Of a stretch of DNA of 57,058 nt, positions 26,241 to 35,730 are shown piece after piece. A program made the position numbers and the translations under genes. The DNA is taken from positions 1 through 57,058 of the forward strand of contig NZ_LITT01000014.1 in the NCBI RefSeq assembly GCF_001636845.1. Reading direction: 5' to 3'. The first letter of the stretch is position 1; each line of letters opens with the position of its first letter. The notes under the pieces are model-generated. The model was not told the DNA's origin, made no database searches, and was given only the letters and a program-made list of their open reading frames with translations. The stretch comes from Clostridium ljungdahlii (GTDB lineage: Bacteria > Bacillota > Clostridia > Clostridiales > Clostridiaceae).

Positions 26241-27191
26241 CTATAGGAGCAACTTTAATAAATCATATTCCTTTTGTTTATCAGTATTTTTGCTATTTAC
26301 CTTGCTGAAATCTACATCTATTATTTTGTTATCCTTAATTCCAACAGCCCTTCCTGTAAAACCTTTCATCAATAGTTCTACAGCTTTAACTCCCATTTTA
26401 CTCGCTAATACTCTATCAAAAGCAGACGGATTTCCCCCTCTTTGTATAAACCCTAAAACAGTGTTTCTTATACTAATTTTTAGTCTTTTTTCTATATAAT
26501 TTTGAAGTTCTTCTATATCATACATTCTTTCAGTTATTATTATCACGTTATCATTTTTACCTTTGCTTATGTTTTTACTCAATTTATTACATATAGTATT
26601 AAAATCTAATTTTTTTTCAGGAGTAGATATTATTTCTCCTCCTCCAGCTAAAGCTGAATATAACGCTAAATCACCACAATACCTTCCCATTACCTCTACA
26701 ATAGTAGTTTTTTCATGGGAAGAATCTGTATCTCTTATTTTACCTATACATTCTAAGACTGTATTTAAAGTTGTATCAAACCCTATACAATAGTCTGTAT
26801 AAGCCAAATCATTATCTATAGTTCCTGGTAATGCTATAACCTTTATTCCTAGTTTGCTAAGTTCTTCTGCCCCTTGAAAAGATCCATCTCCTCCAACTAC
26901 AACCACACTATCTATTTCAAATTTTTTTAATGTCTTTAGAGCTTTTTTTCTTCCACCCTCATCCATAAATTCTAGGCATCTAGCCGTTTTTAGTATAGTT
27001 CCTCCTTTTTCTGCAATACCATCTATATCTAAATTATCTAATTTTATTATATCTTCTTCTATCAAGCCCTTATATCCGTATTTTATGCCAAAAACTTCTA
27101 TGCTATTATAATTTGCAGATTTTACTACTGCTCTAATAGCAGCATTCATTCCTGGAGCATCTCCTCCACTTGTTAAAATTCCTATTTTCAT
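26241..27191 (-). CDS. pfkA: ATP-dependent 6-phosphofructokinase
   Basis: A 316-residue enzyme of normal bacterial length with GGDAPGMNAAIRA (ATP site), GGDGSFQGA, the catalytic PGTIDNDLAYTDYCIGFDT, and MGRYCGDLA and GFIQRGGNPSAFDR. The conserved glycine after GGD of PGTIDND type marks the ATP- rather than pyrophosphate-dependent form (GGDGS). The ATG at 27191 follows AGGTG; a GTG nine bases earlier is less likely. It follows the sugar/polyol cluster on the same strand, with 150 bases between. It may be a second PFK dedicated to that cluster, turning transketolase products into fructose bisphosphate or sedoheptulose bisphosphate (inference). Confidence 0.92.
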   Translation of the reverse strand: MKIGILTSGGDAPGMNAAIRAVVKSANYNSIEVFGIKYGYKGLIEEDIIKLDNLDIDGIAEKGGTILKTARCLEFMDEGGRKKALKTLKKFEIDSVVVVGGDGSFQGAEELSKLGIKVIALPGTIDNDLAYTDYCIGFDTTLNTVLECIGKIRDTDSSHEKTTIVEVMGRYCGDLALYSALAGGGEIISTPEKKLDFNTICNKLSKNISKGKNDNVIIITERMYDIEELQNYIEKRLKISIRNTVLGFIQRGGNPSAFDRVLASKMGVKAVELLMKGFTGRAVGIKDNKIIDVDFSKVNSKNTDKQKEYDLLKLLL

Positions 27192-27341
27192 ATATTTCAC
27201 CTGCTTAATATAACTTTTAATAGCCTTGTGTATAATTCACATGTCCTTATTTTGATGAGCCTATAGAGCATGTTCTTACAGCCTTTATACATTGTTCTGT
27301 ATCTGCAGAAACATCATTATATCTCTTTATTTTAATGTATA

Positions 27342-28715
27342 TTATTGTGCCTTGTTTATTTCTTCAATCATGTGTAGGTGTGTTTTCTTATCTATAGTAT
27401 AGAAATACAATATGATACCTGCTCCTAGTAACGCAATGCCACAAACTAAATTCATACTAACATTTATTGCTGTCATAACCTTTATGCTCTGAACCTGATT
27501 CGCTGCATACCCCAAAGCTCCTAGCACCCAGCCGATAACTGCCGTACAGATTGCCATACCTAATTTAAATGCAAAGTTAATGTATGCAGATAAAAAACCA
27601 GCTGCATGTTGATGATACTTGTATTGGGTATATTCTGTTGTATCTGGTACCATACCAAACAGAGAAGCCACACCAAGACCTCCTCCAATACCTGTCAAAA
27701 AAGTAAGTCCATGATATAGATTAAGTCCCACAGCAGTGTGTACTGGCAAGTAGTTCATGATAATCATAAGAATACCAGAAAAAGTAAAGCTAATCATTGG
27801 AAGTGTTCTCTTATTATTTACTTTAGCTACTAGATATGCTAATGAAAATGTTCCTATAACACGTCCTAAGAACATTAATCCAGAATTGAGCATAAATAAT
27901 TTATCGTTGCCTACATAATATTTAAAATAATACATTCTTACTGCGCCACCTGCTGCCTCATAAAAGCCCCAACAGACAAATGAAACCACTAAAATCATTA
28001 CAGGGGTATTGCCCTTTAACATCTTAATTTCGTCTTTCCAACTTACCTTTTCTACCTTTACCTCTACAACCTCTTTAGTTGTTTTAAAACAGAAAATATA
28101 TAATGGTAATGCTATACATGAGAAAATGACTGCCGCCCAAAAAAACCCTTTTCCTTCATTTCCTCCGCCAACCCATTGAACCACGCGTAGTACAAGCTGT
28201 GAGAGAAGCAATGTTGCAATAAATGCACCAGTCATACGATAACTAGAAAGACTAGATCGTGTATCTCCATCTCGGGTTAAAGTTGCTGGCATTGCAGAAT
28301 AAGGAACATTTACACATGAATAAACAAGTACTAACAGTAAGTAACACGCAAAACAATAAAATGCTCTTGTGTATGCAGATTGCGAAGGTAATACGGTAAA
28401 GCATATAATATTTAACAATAACATAGGAACACATGCGAATAGAATCCATGGTCTGTAGCAGCCCCATTTTGATTTAGTTCTATCAGCTATTGCACCTAAA
28501 ATAGGATCAAACACTGCATCACATAACTTTGAAACCAGCATAAAAGTACCACAAAGTATAGCAGGTATAAGTGCAACATCTGTCCAAAAATACATCAAAT
28601 AGGTAGAAACCAATGACCAACTAAAATTATTTGCAACGTCGCCAGAAGCATAACCTATTTTTTGGAACTTAGAAAGCTTAATGTTTTCAGAATTCATCTT
28701 ATCAGTAACAGACAT
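27342..28715 (-). CDS. GPH-family sugar:cation symporter (MFS)
   Basis: A 457-residue, twelve-segment transporter of the glycoside-pentoside-hexuronide group. The cytoplasmic loop motif LGAIADRTKSKWGCYRPWIL lies near residues 73-93, and the cation-site region DAVFDP is present just before it. GPH symporters (YicJ, XynP, MelB relatives) import sugars or glycosides with sodium or protons. It is one of two such transporters in this cluster; the other is at 33858. Confidence 0.85.
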   Translation of the reverse strand: MSVTDKMNSENIKLSKFQKIGYASGDVANNFSWSLVSTYLMYFWTDVALIPAILCGTFMLVSKLCDAVFDPILGAIADRTKSKWGCYRPWILFACVPMLLLNIICFTVLPSQSAYTRAFYCFACYLLLVLVYSCVNVPYSAMPATLTRDGDTRSSLSSYRMTGAFIATLLLSQLVLRVVQWVGGGNEGKGFFWAAVIFSCIALPLYIFCFKTTKEVVEVKVEKVSWKDEIKMLKGNTPVMILVVSFVCWGFYEAAGGAVRMYYFKYYVGNDKLFMLNSGLMFLGRVIGTFSLAYLVAKVNNKRTLPMISFTFSGILMIIMNYLPVHTAVGLNLYHGLTFLTGIGGGLGVASLFGMVPDTTEYTQYKYHQHAAGFLSAYINFAFKLGMAICTAVIGWVLGALGYAANQVQSIKVMTAINVSMNLVCGIALLGAGIILYFYTIDKKTHLHMIEEINKAQ

Positions 28716-28883
28716 TTTGAAAATCTCTCCTTTTTTTATAGAACTTTAGGCTTGATCATAACTGCTGCCCTTTTTATTTTAGTTTCTGGCATAGCTCAAA
28801 ATCATTTTATATACCTTTATTAACTGTAGCTGCAAATGCATACCCATGTTCTATTGAAATACTTTTCTTCACATATTTCTGTA

Positions 28884-29900
28884 TTATTTAGAGCAATCAA
28901 ATAAAATCTTAGGGTAAATTGATTTATTAAACAGTTCAAACCCTTTCACTGCATCACTCAGTGGCATTACCTTGCCAATAACCTTATCAAGCTGTAATCT
29001 TGGAATAAGATTGATGGTACGAGGCATAATTGAAGTTGTAGTAAATACTGTTTGAATCCTACCTTCCTTCATATATAGTTCATAGAGATTCAGTGGCATT
29101 TCATATTTAGGGGGAAATACTGCAAAGTAAACTACTGTACCACATTTGCCCATAATTTTTAGCGCTGGTTCTGCCGCTTTAGGAGAACCTGATGCCTCAA
29201 ATACGTAATCGAAGCCATTACCATCTGTAATTTCCATTGCACGCTTTTCCATATCTTCATTAAATGGGTCAATCACATACTGTGCTCCCATGTTAAGTGC
29301 AATTTGACGTTTGGATTCTACAGGATCAATAGCAGTTACCTTTGCACCGCCTGTAAGTAAAATCATGTTTAAAAGAATAGAACCAATACCTCCTACGCCT
29401 GAGATTGCAACTGTATCACCATGCTTTATTTGCGCTAAATCCATAGCACGGACAGTACAATTTGCTGGTTCTACTAAACTATACCATTGTAAATCAGCAT
29501 CATCCGGAATCTTAAAAACAGCACTGACATCAGTCACCACATATTCTGCAAAAGCACCTGTGTCTTGAGAATTATAACAATACTGTGGCTGTCCTTTTTT
29601 GCAGGCTGGACAATTTCCACAACTTGTTACTGGAAAAAGAGAAACCTTATCACCAATTTTAAATCCAAACTTATCAGCTCCCTCACCTAACTCTTCAATG
29701 ATACCAGATGCTTCATGACCAAGATGCATTGGCGGCTTTGCGCCTAATACTCCCATGGTTACCATATGCACATCTGTTGCACAAAGAGCAGCATATGCAA
29801 TTTTCACCTTTACCTGATTCTCAGCTACTTTTGGGATTTCCACATTACGAACTTCTACCTTATTTTTATCTGTAAACCATACCTGTTTCATTTTTTCCAA
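28884..29900 (-). CDS. Zinc-dependent medium-chain alcohol/polyol dehydrogenase
   Basis: A 338-residue enzyme with the catalytic zinc ligands (CATDVH, GHEASG), the four-cysteine structural zinc loop CGNCPACKKGQPQYC, and a Rossmann motif GVGGIGSILLN near residue 170. Sorbitol/threonine-dehydrogenase relatives oxidise secondary alcohols of polyols to ketoses. The start is TTG at 29900, seven bases after GGGGTG, or the ATG three codons on. It shares about the same plan as the dehydrogenase at 31991, so the pathway probably has two oxidation steps or two related substrates. Confidence 0.88.
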   Translation of the reverse strand: MEKMKQVWFTDKNKVEVRNVEIPKVAENQVKVKIAYAALCATDVHMVTMGVLGAKPPMHLGHEASGIIEELGEGADKFGFKIGDKVSLFPVTSCGNCPACKKGQPQYCYNSQDTGAFAEYVVTDVSAVFKIPDDADLQWYSLVEPANCTVRAMDLAQIKHGDTVAISGVGGIGSILLNMILLTGGAKVTAIDPVESKRQIALNMGAQYVIDPFNEDMEKRAMEITDGNGFDYVFEASGSPKAAEPALKIMGKCGTVVYFAVFPPKYEMPLNLYELYMKEGRIQTVFTTTSIMPRTINLIPRLQLDKVIGKVMPLSDAVKGFELFNKSIYPKILFDCSK

Positions 29901-30039
29901 TTTTCTTCACCCCTTCTATTAACATTAAACTTTTAAAAAATTATTTAGTTTACTTTTCCATTTATACAAACCCTTTAAATTTGACTAATTTAGTCTCTAT
30001 GCTGTATATATTTCAATGAAGACTATTTCTTAAAAGGCA

Positions 30040-30087
30040 TAGTTCAAATTAGTAGTATAAATTTTACACTAACCTTAATTTGAACTA
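30040..30087 (-). terminator. Inverted repeat after the transketolase C-terminal gene
   Basis: TAGTTCAAATTA (30040-30051) and TAATTTGAACTA (30076-30087) pair perfectly. On the minus strand the stem is followed by TGCCTTTT. It separates the first five genes of the cluster from the dehydrogenase and second symporter genes. Confidence 0.55.
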
Positions 30088-30105
30088 CGCTTCATATATT
30101 GTTTC

Positions 30106-31086
30106 TTACTTACCAGTAGCAGCAGCAAGCATCTTTTTTACTGTTTCAGCAATACTATGTGAATCCAGTCCATAATATTTGTAGATCTCAGTATCAGGGC
30201 CAATAACACTGAACTCATCAGGTAGCCCAATTCTCTTAAACTTGCAATGTATACCCGCTTCTGCTATAACCTCAGCTACTGCACCACCAAGGCCACCATT
30301 AATACTCTGATCTTCAACGGTTACAACAAAACCTGTTTCCCTTGCAGATTCTAAAACTATATCAACATCAAATGGTTTAATAGTATGCATATCTATAACT
30401 CTAGCATTTACACCTGTTTCTGCAAGCTCCTTTGCTGCCATAAGAGACCAATACACGCTGTTGCCCGTCCCAATTAAAGTCAAATCATTACCTTCCTTTA
30501 CAGTAATAGCTTTACCAATTTTAAATTCATAATTATTATCTTTATATACATCTGGCTCAGCACCTCTTGCAATACGGATAATCATAGGTCCTTTATAAGT
30601 CATTGATTCTCTTACCACTTTCCTACACTGCCCTGCATCTGCTGGAACACAAATTGTTAAGTTTGGTATTGCTCTATAAAATGACAAATCAGCAATAACA
30701 TTGTGGGTAGGACCTCCTCCAGATGTAACTCCAGAGTGAGTTCCAATCAATCTTACAGGCACATCATTATAAGCAATATCTGTGTGTATCTGATCTGCTG
30801 CCCTCAGAGGAAGAAATGGTCCAAATACTTGTGAAAATACAATTTTGCCAGAAAGAGCTAATCCCGCAGATATACCAACTTGGTTGGCTTCTGCAATGCC
30901 AATATTAAAACAACGTTCAGGATATTTTTTTATAAACTTTCCAGTAGATGTTGACGGTGCAACATTATCAGAATAAGTAAATGCAAATTCTAATCCTTCA
31001 TCTGCCATTTTCATTAATTCGACCCCATAAGCTTCTCTTGCGGATGATAACATCTGATCAAAATCGAAAGTTGTTTCAACTGCCAT
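30106..31086 (-). CDS. Transketolase, C-terminal subunit
   Basis: The 326-residue subunit has the pyrimidine-binding and C-terminal transketolase domains: NIGIAEANQVGISAGLALSG with the catalytic Glu, GPFLPLRAADQIHTDIAY, and GTHSGVTSGGGPTHN. Together with the gene at 31090 it makes the two-chain transketolase common in anaerobes and archaea. It moves a two-carbon ketol unit with thiamine diphosphate. Gap to the N-terminal subunit gene is three bases. Since the cluster has no sugar kinase, the acceptor or donor may be an unphosphorylated ketose (inference). Confidence 0.9.
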   Translation of the reverse strand: MAVETTFDFDQMLSSAREAYGVELMKMADEGLEFAFTYSDNVAPSTSTGKFIKKYPERCFNIGIAEANQVGISAGLALSGKIVFSQVFGPFLPLRAADQIHTDIAYNDVPVRLIGTHSGVTSGGGPTHNVIADLSFYRAIPNLTICVPADAGQCRKVVRESMTYKGPMIIRIARGAEPDVYKDNNYEFKIGKAITVKEGNDLTLIGTGNSVYWSLMAAKELAETGVNARVIDMHTIKPFDVDIVLESARETGFVVTVEDQSINGGLGGAVAEVIAEAGIHCKFKRIGLPDEFSVIGPDTEIYKYYGLDSHSIAETVKKMLAAATGK

Positions 31087-31089
31087 AAT

Positions 31090-31965
31090 TTATCTCACCT
31101 TTCTATTATTTTCTATTGATTTTAGTGCCTCGTCCAACTGCTCTTTAGCAATTCCGCCGCCATGCCATACTGCATTATTTTCCATAAATGAAACACCACA
31201 GCCCTTAGTGGTATTTGAAATAATACATATTGGCTTTCTTCTAGTTTCTGGATCTGCTGGTGGAAGAGATTGCAGGGCACTACAAACTTCATACATGTCA
31301 TTACCTTGAATCTCCATAACATCCCATCCAAAAGCTTTTATTTTATCTCCTAAAGGATCAATATTCATTACATTTCTTGTGAAACCTGTCATCTGTAGAC
31401 GATTTTTATCAACAATTGCTACAAGATTGCCAAGCTTATAGTGTCCTGCTGCCATAAAGGCTTCCCAATTTGAGCCTTCTTCAATTTCACCATCTCCTAT
31501 GATACAGAAGGTTCTCCAGTAGGCCTTTGACATTCTAGCACCTAATGCTAAACCAGTAGCTATGGATAATCCATGCCCCAAAGAGCCTGTTGATGCTTCA
31601 ATAGCAGGAACATATTTTCTATTAGGATGCATACCAAATTTAGCAGTATCTAAGGTTTCAAAATGTTCTATCATATATTCCATTGTATACATACCCAAAT
31701 CTGAAAATATAGTATACAATGTCTCTCCACAATGGCCTTTACTTAAAATCAATCTGTCTCTTTTTTCCCATTTAGGATTTTTAGGATCATAGTTCATGTA
31801 CTTGTAATAGAGGGCAACAGCCATATCAACAATAGACAATTCCCCTCCAAGGTGACCCATACCTATTTCATAGATAAATGAGCATAACTTTTTTCGAATC
31901 TCTACTGCCTTATCTTCTAATTGTTTAACTTGTTCCATATCAACATTACAATACATAATAGGCAT
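31090..31965 (-). CDS. Transketolase, N-terminal subunit
   Basis: The 291-residue subunit carries the thiamine diphosphate-binding domain: GHLGGELSIVDMAVALYY, LSKGHCGETLY, GSLGHGLSIATGLALGAR and the GDG...N cofactor motif (GDGEIEEGSNWEAFMAAGHY ... VDKN). It is followed three bases later by the C-terminal subunit. Two-chain transketolases in sugar clusters occur in the sulfoquinovose sulfo-TK and apiose pathways, but the other marker enzymes of those pathways are not present here. Confidence 0.9.
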   Translation of the reverse strand: MPIMYCNVDMEQVKQLEDKAVEIRKKLCSFIYEIGMGHLGGELSIVDMAVALYYKYMNYDPKNPKWEKRDRLILSKGHCGETLYTIFSDLGMYTMEYMIEHFETLDTAKFGMHPNRKYVPAIEASTGSLGHGLSIATGLALGARMSKAYWRTFCIIGDGEIEEGSNWEAFMAAGHYKLGNLVAIVDKNRLQMTGFTRNVMNIDPLGDKIKAFGWDVMEIQGNDMYEVCSALQSLPPADPETRRKPICIISNTTKGCGVSFMENNAVWHGGGIAKEQLDEALKSIENNRKVR

Positions 31966-31990
31966 CTCCTTTTTTCATTTATAAAAATTG

Positions 31991-33034
31991 TTAAAAATCA
32001 TTACATTTAATAAGTATTTTAGGATATTTTCCACTAATTTGAGCAGCAAAAGCTTCTTCTGCCTGATCAATAGTGAAGATTTTCTGTATAAAAGGTTTCA
32101 AATTCATTCTAGGCATAATTTGCGCAGCACGTGGAAATGCATATGGAGCTACATTTATACTAGAAATAGTCAATTCCTTGCTATACAATTTGTCATATAG
32201 ATTTAGCGGCATATCATAGTTTTTTGGAAACATTGCAATATAAAGAACAGTTCCTCCTTTTGCAGCTATTTCGGTGGCTGCCGGTGCAGCATTAGGTGAT
32301 CCCGAAGCCTCTATTACCAGGTCAAAACCCAATCCATTAGTTATTTTATTAGATTCTACACATACATCCTGTTGCAAAGGATTGATAACATAATCAGCAC
32401 CAAATTCTTTGGCAAGTTCCTGTCTTTCCTTGATAGGTTCTATAAGTGTCAATGATGTAGCTCCAAACATTTTCATTGCTTGAAGTGATAATAATCCTAT
32501 AGGTCCTCCTCCTGAAATGGCAACTCTTTGGCCAATCTTCATATTTGTTTTGTCCACAATTCTAACTGCAATTGACACAGGCTCTAACAGGCATGCTTCT
32601 TCTAAACTCACATCATCTGGAACTTTAAAGACCTGAGATTCATGCCATACTACATATTCAGACATACCAGGCTTATTATCCTGATATTCACAGAACTGCT
32701 CCTGACCATTTCGGCAATAATAACATGTACCACAAAATTTTAAAAAGTTTCCTGCGACCCTGTCTCCTACTTTTAGTCCCTTTTTAGTAGCTTTTTTACC
32801 AATTTCCACAATAGTACCTGAAATCTCATGTCCTATTCCAAAGGGAGGCTCAAGACCAAAAATTCCTTCTATTAAATGCGGATCAGAACCACATATTGAA
32901 CAATAAGCAACCTTTATTTTGACATCCTCATCTCCCATTTCCTGTTCAGGCATATCTATAACCTGAACACGTCCCCTCTTATTAACATCAGGATCTTTTA
33001 AACTTCCCACCTTAACACAAGCAATAGTCTTCAT
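31991..33034 (-). CDS. Zinc-dependent medium-chain polyol dehydrogenase
   Basis: A 347-residue enzyme: CSICGSDPH and GHEISG catalytic zinc ligands, structural zinc loop CGTCYYCRNGQEQFC, and nucleotide motif GGGPIGLLSLQ near residue 176. It resembles the dehydrogenase at 28884 (shared blocks such as DLVIEASGSPNAAPA and MPLNLYDKLY), so the pair arose by duplication. Likely reaction: polyol to ketose, or the reverse, with NAD. It lies in the operon between the SDR and transketolase genes. Confidence 0.88.
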   Translation of the reverse strand: MKTIACVKVGSLKDPDVNKRGRVQVIDMPEQEMGDEDVKIKVAYCSICGSDPHLIEGIFGLEPPFGIGHEISGTIVEIGKKATKKGLKVGDRVAGNFLKFCGTCYYCRNGQEQFCEYQDNKPGMSEYVVWHESQVFKVPDDVSLEEACLLEPVSIAVRIVDKTNMKIGQRVAISGGGPIGLLSLQAMKMFGATSLTLIEPIKERQELAKEFGADYVINPLQQDVCVESNKITNGLGFDLVIEASGSPNAAPAATEIAAKGGTVLYIAMFPKNYDMPLNLYDKLYSKELTISSINVAPYAFPRAAQIMPRMNLKPFIQKIFTIDQAEEAFAAQISGKYPKILIKCNDF

Positions 33035-33053
33035 AAATTAACGCCTCCTTATT

Positions 33054-33839
33054 TTATAATGTTGTCTGGAATCCACCATCAACACTTATATACCATCCAT
33101 TAATATAATCCGATGCACTACTTGCTAAAAATACGGCAGTTCCCATTAAATCATTGAGTTCACCCCAGCGGCCACTTGGAATTCTATTTGTAATTTTATT
33201 GTAAAAATTTTTATCAGCACGTAAATCCTTGTTAACATCAGTTGCCAGGAAGCCAGGGCAAATAGCATTGGTTTGAATATTATACTGGCCAACCTCGTTT
33301 GCAAATACCTTTGTCAAACCAAGAATAGCATGTTTACTTGCTGTATATGGCGGACATTTTTTATCCGCAGTAAAGGATAATGCTGAACCAATATTTATAA
33401 TCTTACCGGAATTTTGTTTAACCATTTCTTTAACTACCCTGTGGCTGAGATAGTACACAGAGTTTAAATCAATATCGATAAGCTTCTGCCATGCTGAATC
33501 TGGATACTCTAAAAATTCCGCAAACGTACTTCCACCTGCATTATTCACCAGGATGTCAATTTTCCCATATTCTTTCAAGCAAGTATTGACAACCTGCTCA
33601 ATATAATCCTTTTTCGTTAAATCTCCTTGCAAGAACTTAACCTTCTGACCAGTTTCCTCTATAAGACTCTTAATTTCAGATACATCATCAGTAAAGTGAG
33701 GTATAAAAAGATCAGCACCTGCTTTTGCAAAAGCAACAGCATAAGCCATACCAAGGCCTTGATTTGCACCTGTAACCACAGCTACCTTACCTTTAAGTGA
33801 AAATGCATTCATTGAAAAATCACTAAGCTTTTTTTCCAT
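33054..33839 (-). CDS. SDR-family oxidoreductase, gluconate 5-dehydrogenase type
   Basis: The 261-residue enzyme shows TGANQGLGMAYA (nucleotide site), NNAGGSTF, catalytic Ser in NIGSALSFTA, and YTASKHA (Tyr and Lys). NAYSLKG-like opening FSMNAFSLKGKVAVVTGANQ resembles the IdnO/KduD branch, which reduces keto groups of sugar acids or oxidises polyols with NAD(P). It is the second gene of the operon after the GPH symporter. Confidence 0.88.
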   Translation of the reverse strand: MEKKLSDFSMNAFSLKGKVAVVTGANQGLGMAYAVAFAKAGADLFIPHFTDDVSEIKSLIEETGQKVKFLQGDLTKKDYIEQVVNTCLKEYGKIDILVNNAGGSTFAEFLEYPDSAWQKLIDIDLNSVYYLSHRVVKEMVKQNSGKIINIGSALSFTADKKCPPYTASKHAILGLTKVFANEVGQYNIQTNAICPGFLATDVNKDLRADKNFYNKITNRIPSGRWGELNDLMGTAVFLASSASDYINGWYISVDGGFQTTL

Positions 33840-33857
33840 AATAACGCCTTCCTATAT

Positions 33858-35309
33858 TTATAATTTTGTTGATTGGTCAGGGATTTCCTCTACTAACTCA
33901 ACCAAACAATTTTCTTTATCATTTTTATGTCTTATATTTAATTCAGCCATTATATCAGCTACTCTTTCTTCTGTTAAATTATAGAATACCATGAATATGA
34001 TCAATGTAACTACACAGACAACAGCTGGCAAAATAGATGTCATAACTAAAATTCCATTCAAAGATTTTGCAGTTTGAGGTACATTAGGAATATATCCAAC
34101 ATTAGCTAATATCAATGTAGGTATAACTCCCCCTACTGCTAATGAAACCTTTAATCCAAGAGTAATAAGTGAGTACACAACTGCGGCATGTCTTTTGCCA
34201 GTATTGTACTCAGCATACTCAACTGCATCTGGAATAATTGACCACAAACTGCCCATAAGTATACCATAGCCAAATGCAGCTACTGATTTGGCTATCATCA
34301 TTACTGTAATTTGTGAAACCGGAATGATATATAAAGCTGCTGATCCAAGGGCACCTAAACTCAAACCAAGTGCAACAGTTTTTTTCTTTTTGATATGTCT
34401 AAAAAGCGTAGGCACAAAAGGAACTGCCACAACTGAAGGTAAAACATTTAACATAGAAAATAAAGCAACTAGATCTTTTCTATTTACGTTATAAGTCATA
34501 TAATAAATTCCTGAAGCTGATTGTATAGACGAGAATGCATAAACGCCTACAAACAGTAAAAATAATATGATACCTGGTTCATTATGTGTAATCTGATTAA
34601 TAAATCCTTTAAAAGTAACTGGATCTAAATGAGATTTTACTCTGATACGCTCATGCAAAGTAGTATAACTATAAAGCAATATGGACGCACAAATAATAGA
34701 AAGTAAAATAATAGTCATCTGGTAACCTTTTGCTGCATTACCTCTACCGAAAACCTGTGATAAAATAGGAATAAACAGAGCAACTATTACACCACCTGAC
34801 TGAGCAAACATCATCCTTATGGAATTTAGCCTAGTTCTCTCCATAGGATCTGCTGTCATAACAGTTGTACAAGATACATACGGATTGATGATGAAAGTAT
34901 ATAACGTCAGCAGCAAATTGTATGTAACATATGCCCATATCAATTTGCCTGTATGTCCCAAATTAGGTACTGTAAAAGTCAAAATACCTGCAAGTGCAAA
35001 GGGAATAGCTCCATAAATAAGATAACTTTTGTACTTACCATGCTTTGGATTCATTCTTTCTGCAATAATACCCATGGTAGGATCCCATATCATATCCCAT
35101 CCTCTAGAAATAAGAAACATAACAGAAACTTCTGCAGCAGTTAATCCATAAACATCGGTATAGTAGAATGTGAGAAACATTAAAATTGACTGAAAAACTA
35201 AATTCATTCCACCATCTACAAGGGAATATCCCACTACTTCTTTGGTTGGAAGTTTATAAAAACCAGGATTATCACCGCTTTTTTCATACAAATTTATTGT
35301 TTTTGCCAC
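33858..35309 (-). CDS. GPH-family sugar:cation symporter (MFS)
   Basis: A 483-residue twelve-segment transporter. The loop GIIAERMNPKHGKYKSYL after DMIWDPTMG is the GPH signature. It differs from the other symporter at 27342 and is the first gene after the divergent control region, so it probably imports the pathway's main substrate. An AAAGGAG ribosome site precedes ATG. A cre site lies 104 bases upstream. Confidence 0.85.
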   Translation of the reverse strand: MAKTINLYEKSGDNPGFYKLPTKEVVGYSLVDGGMNLVFQSILMFLTFYYTDVYGLTAAEVSVMFLISRGWDMIWDPTMGIIAERMNPKHGKYKSYLIYGAIPFALAGILTFTVPNLGHTGKLIWAYVTYNLLLTLYTFIINPYVSCTTVMTADPMERTRLNSIRMMFAQSGGVIVALFIPILSQVFGRGNAAKGYQMTIILLSIICASILLYSYTTLHERIRVKSHLDPVTFKGFINQITHNEPGIILFLLFVGVYAFSSIQSASGIYYMTYNVNRKDLVALFSMLNVLPSVVAVPFVPTLFRHIKKKKTVALGLSLGALGSAALYIIPVSQITVMMIAKSVAAFGYGILMGSLWSIIPDAVEYAEYNTGKRHAAVVYSLITLGLKVSLAVGGVIPTLILANVGYIPNVPQTAKSLNGILVMTSILPAVVCVVTLIIFMVFYNLTEERVADIMAELNIRHKNDKENCLVELVEEIPDQSTKL

Positions 35310-35412
35310 TATTTGATCAACTCCTTTTCAAATTTATACTTGTATTATCAGATTAAACAATATAAAAGCAGATATACAGCATAGCTTACAAGTTTTAAAA
35401 CTCCTTAATAAT

Positions 35413-35427
35413 AGTAAACGATTGCAA
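35413..35427 (-). promoter_or_regulatory. cre site for CcpA, perfect consensus match
   Basis: Read on the minus strand, TTGCAATCGTTTACT fits WTGNAANCGNWNNCW at every position. It sits in the 420-base divergent region, upstream of the symporter gene. This predicts catabolite repression by CcpA of the sugar cluster. Confidence 0.65.
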
Positions 35428-35547
35428 AATGTACCTCCCAAATAAAATGGCATATTTCAAAAACTTAACTCCTCCTTTTTATTTTATTCACCACTTCTTA
35501 GTTATTAATTTTATATTATTTAGTCTTAACTTAAGTGTGTTTTTTTT

Positions 35548-35562
35548 ATGAAAACGTGTACT
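35548..35562 (+). promoter_or_regulatory. Second cre-like site, one mismatch
   Basis: ATGAAAACGTGTACT fits the same consensus except for one W position. It lies nearer the AraC-type gene. The rest of the 35310-35730 region is AT-rich with no gene. Confidence 0.4.
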
Positions 35563-35730
35563 TTTCTATATTAATGTCATTATCCGTTATTTTTAAATAT
35601 ATTTTTTTAACATATAACTTTTTATATATTTTGGAAATAATATTTACAAATTGCTAATATATATATACAATAAAATCATAGTTTAAAATTTATATACGAG
35701 TAATTGGGGTATCTTGGAGGTACTATGTAA

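Noticed and set aside
31090-31965. Assigning the cluster to the sulfoquinovose sulfo-TK or apiose pathway
   Set aside because: The split transketolase fits, but no sulfoquinovosidase, sulfosugar isomerase, apulose kinase or apiose isomerase is present.
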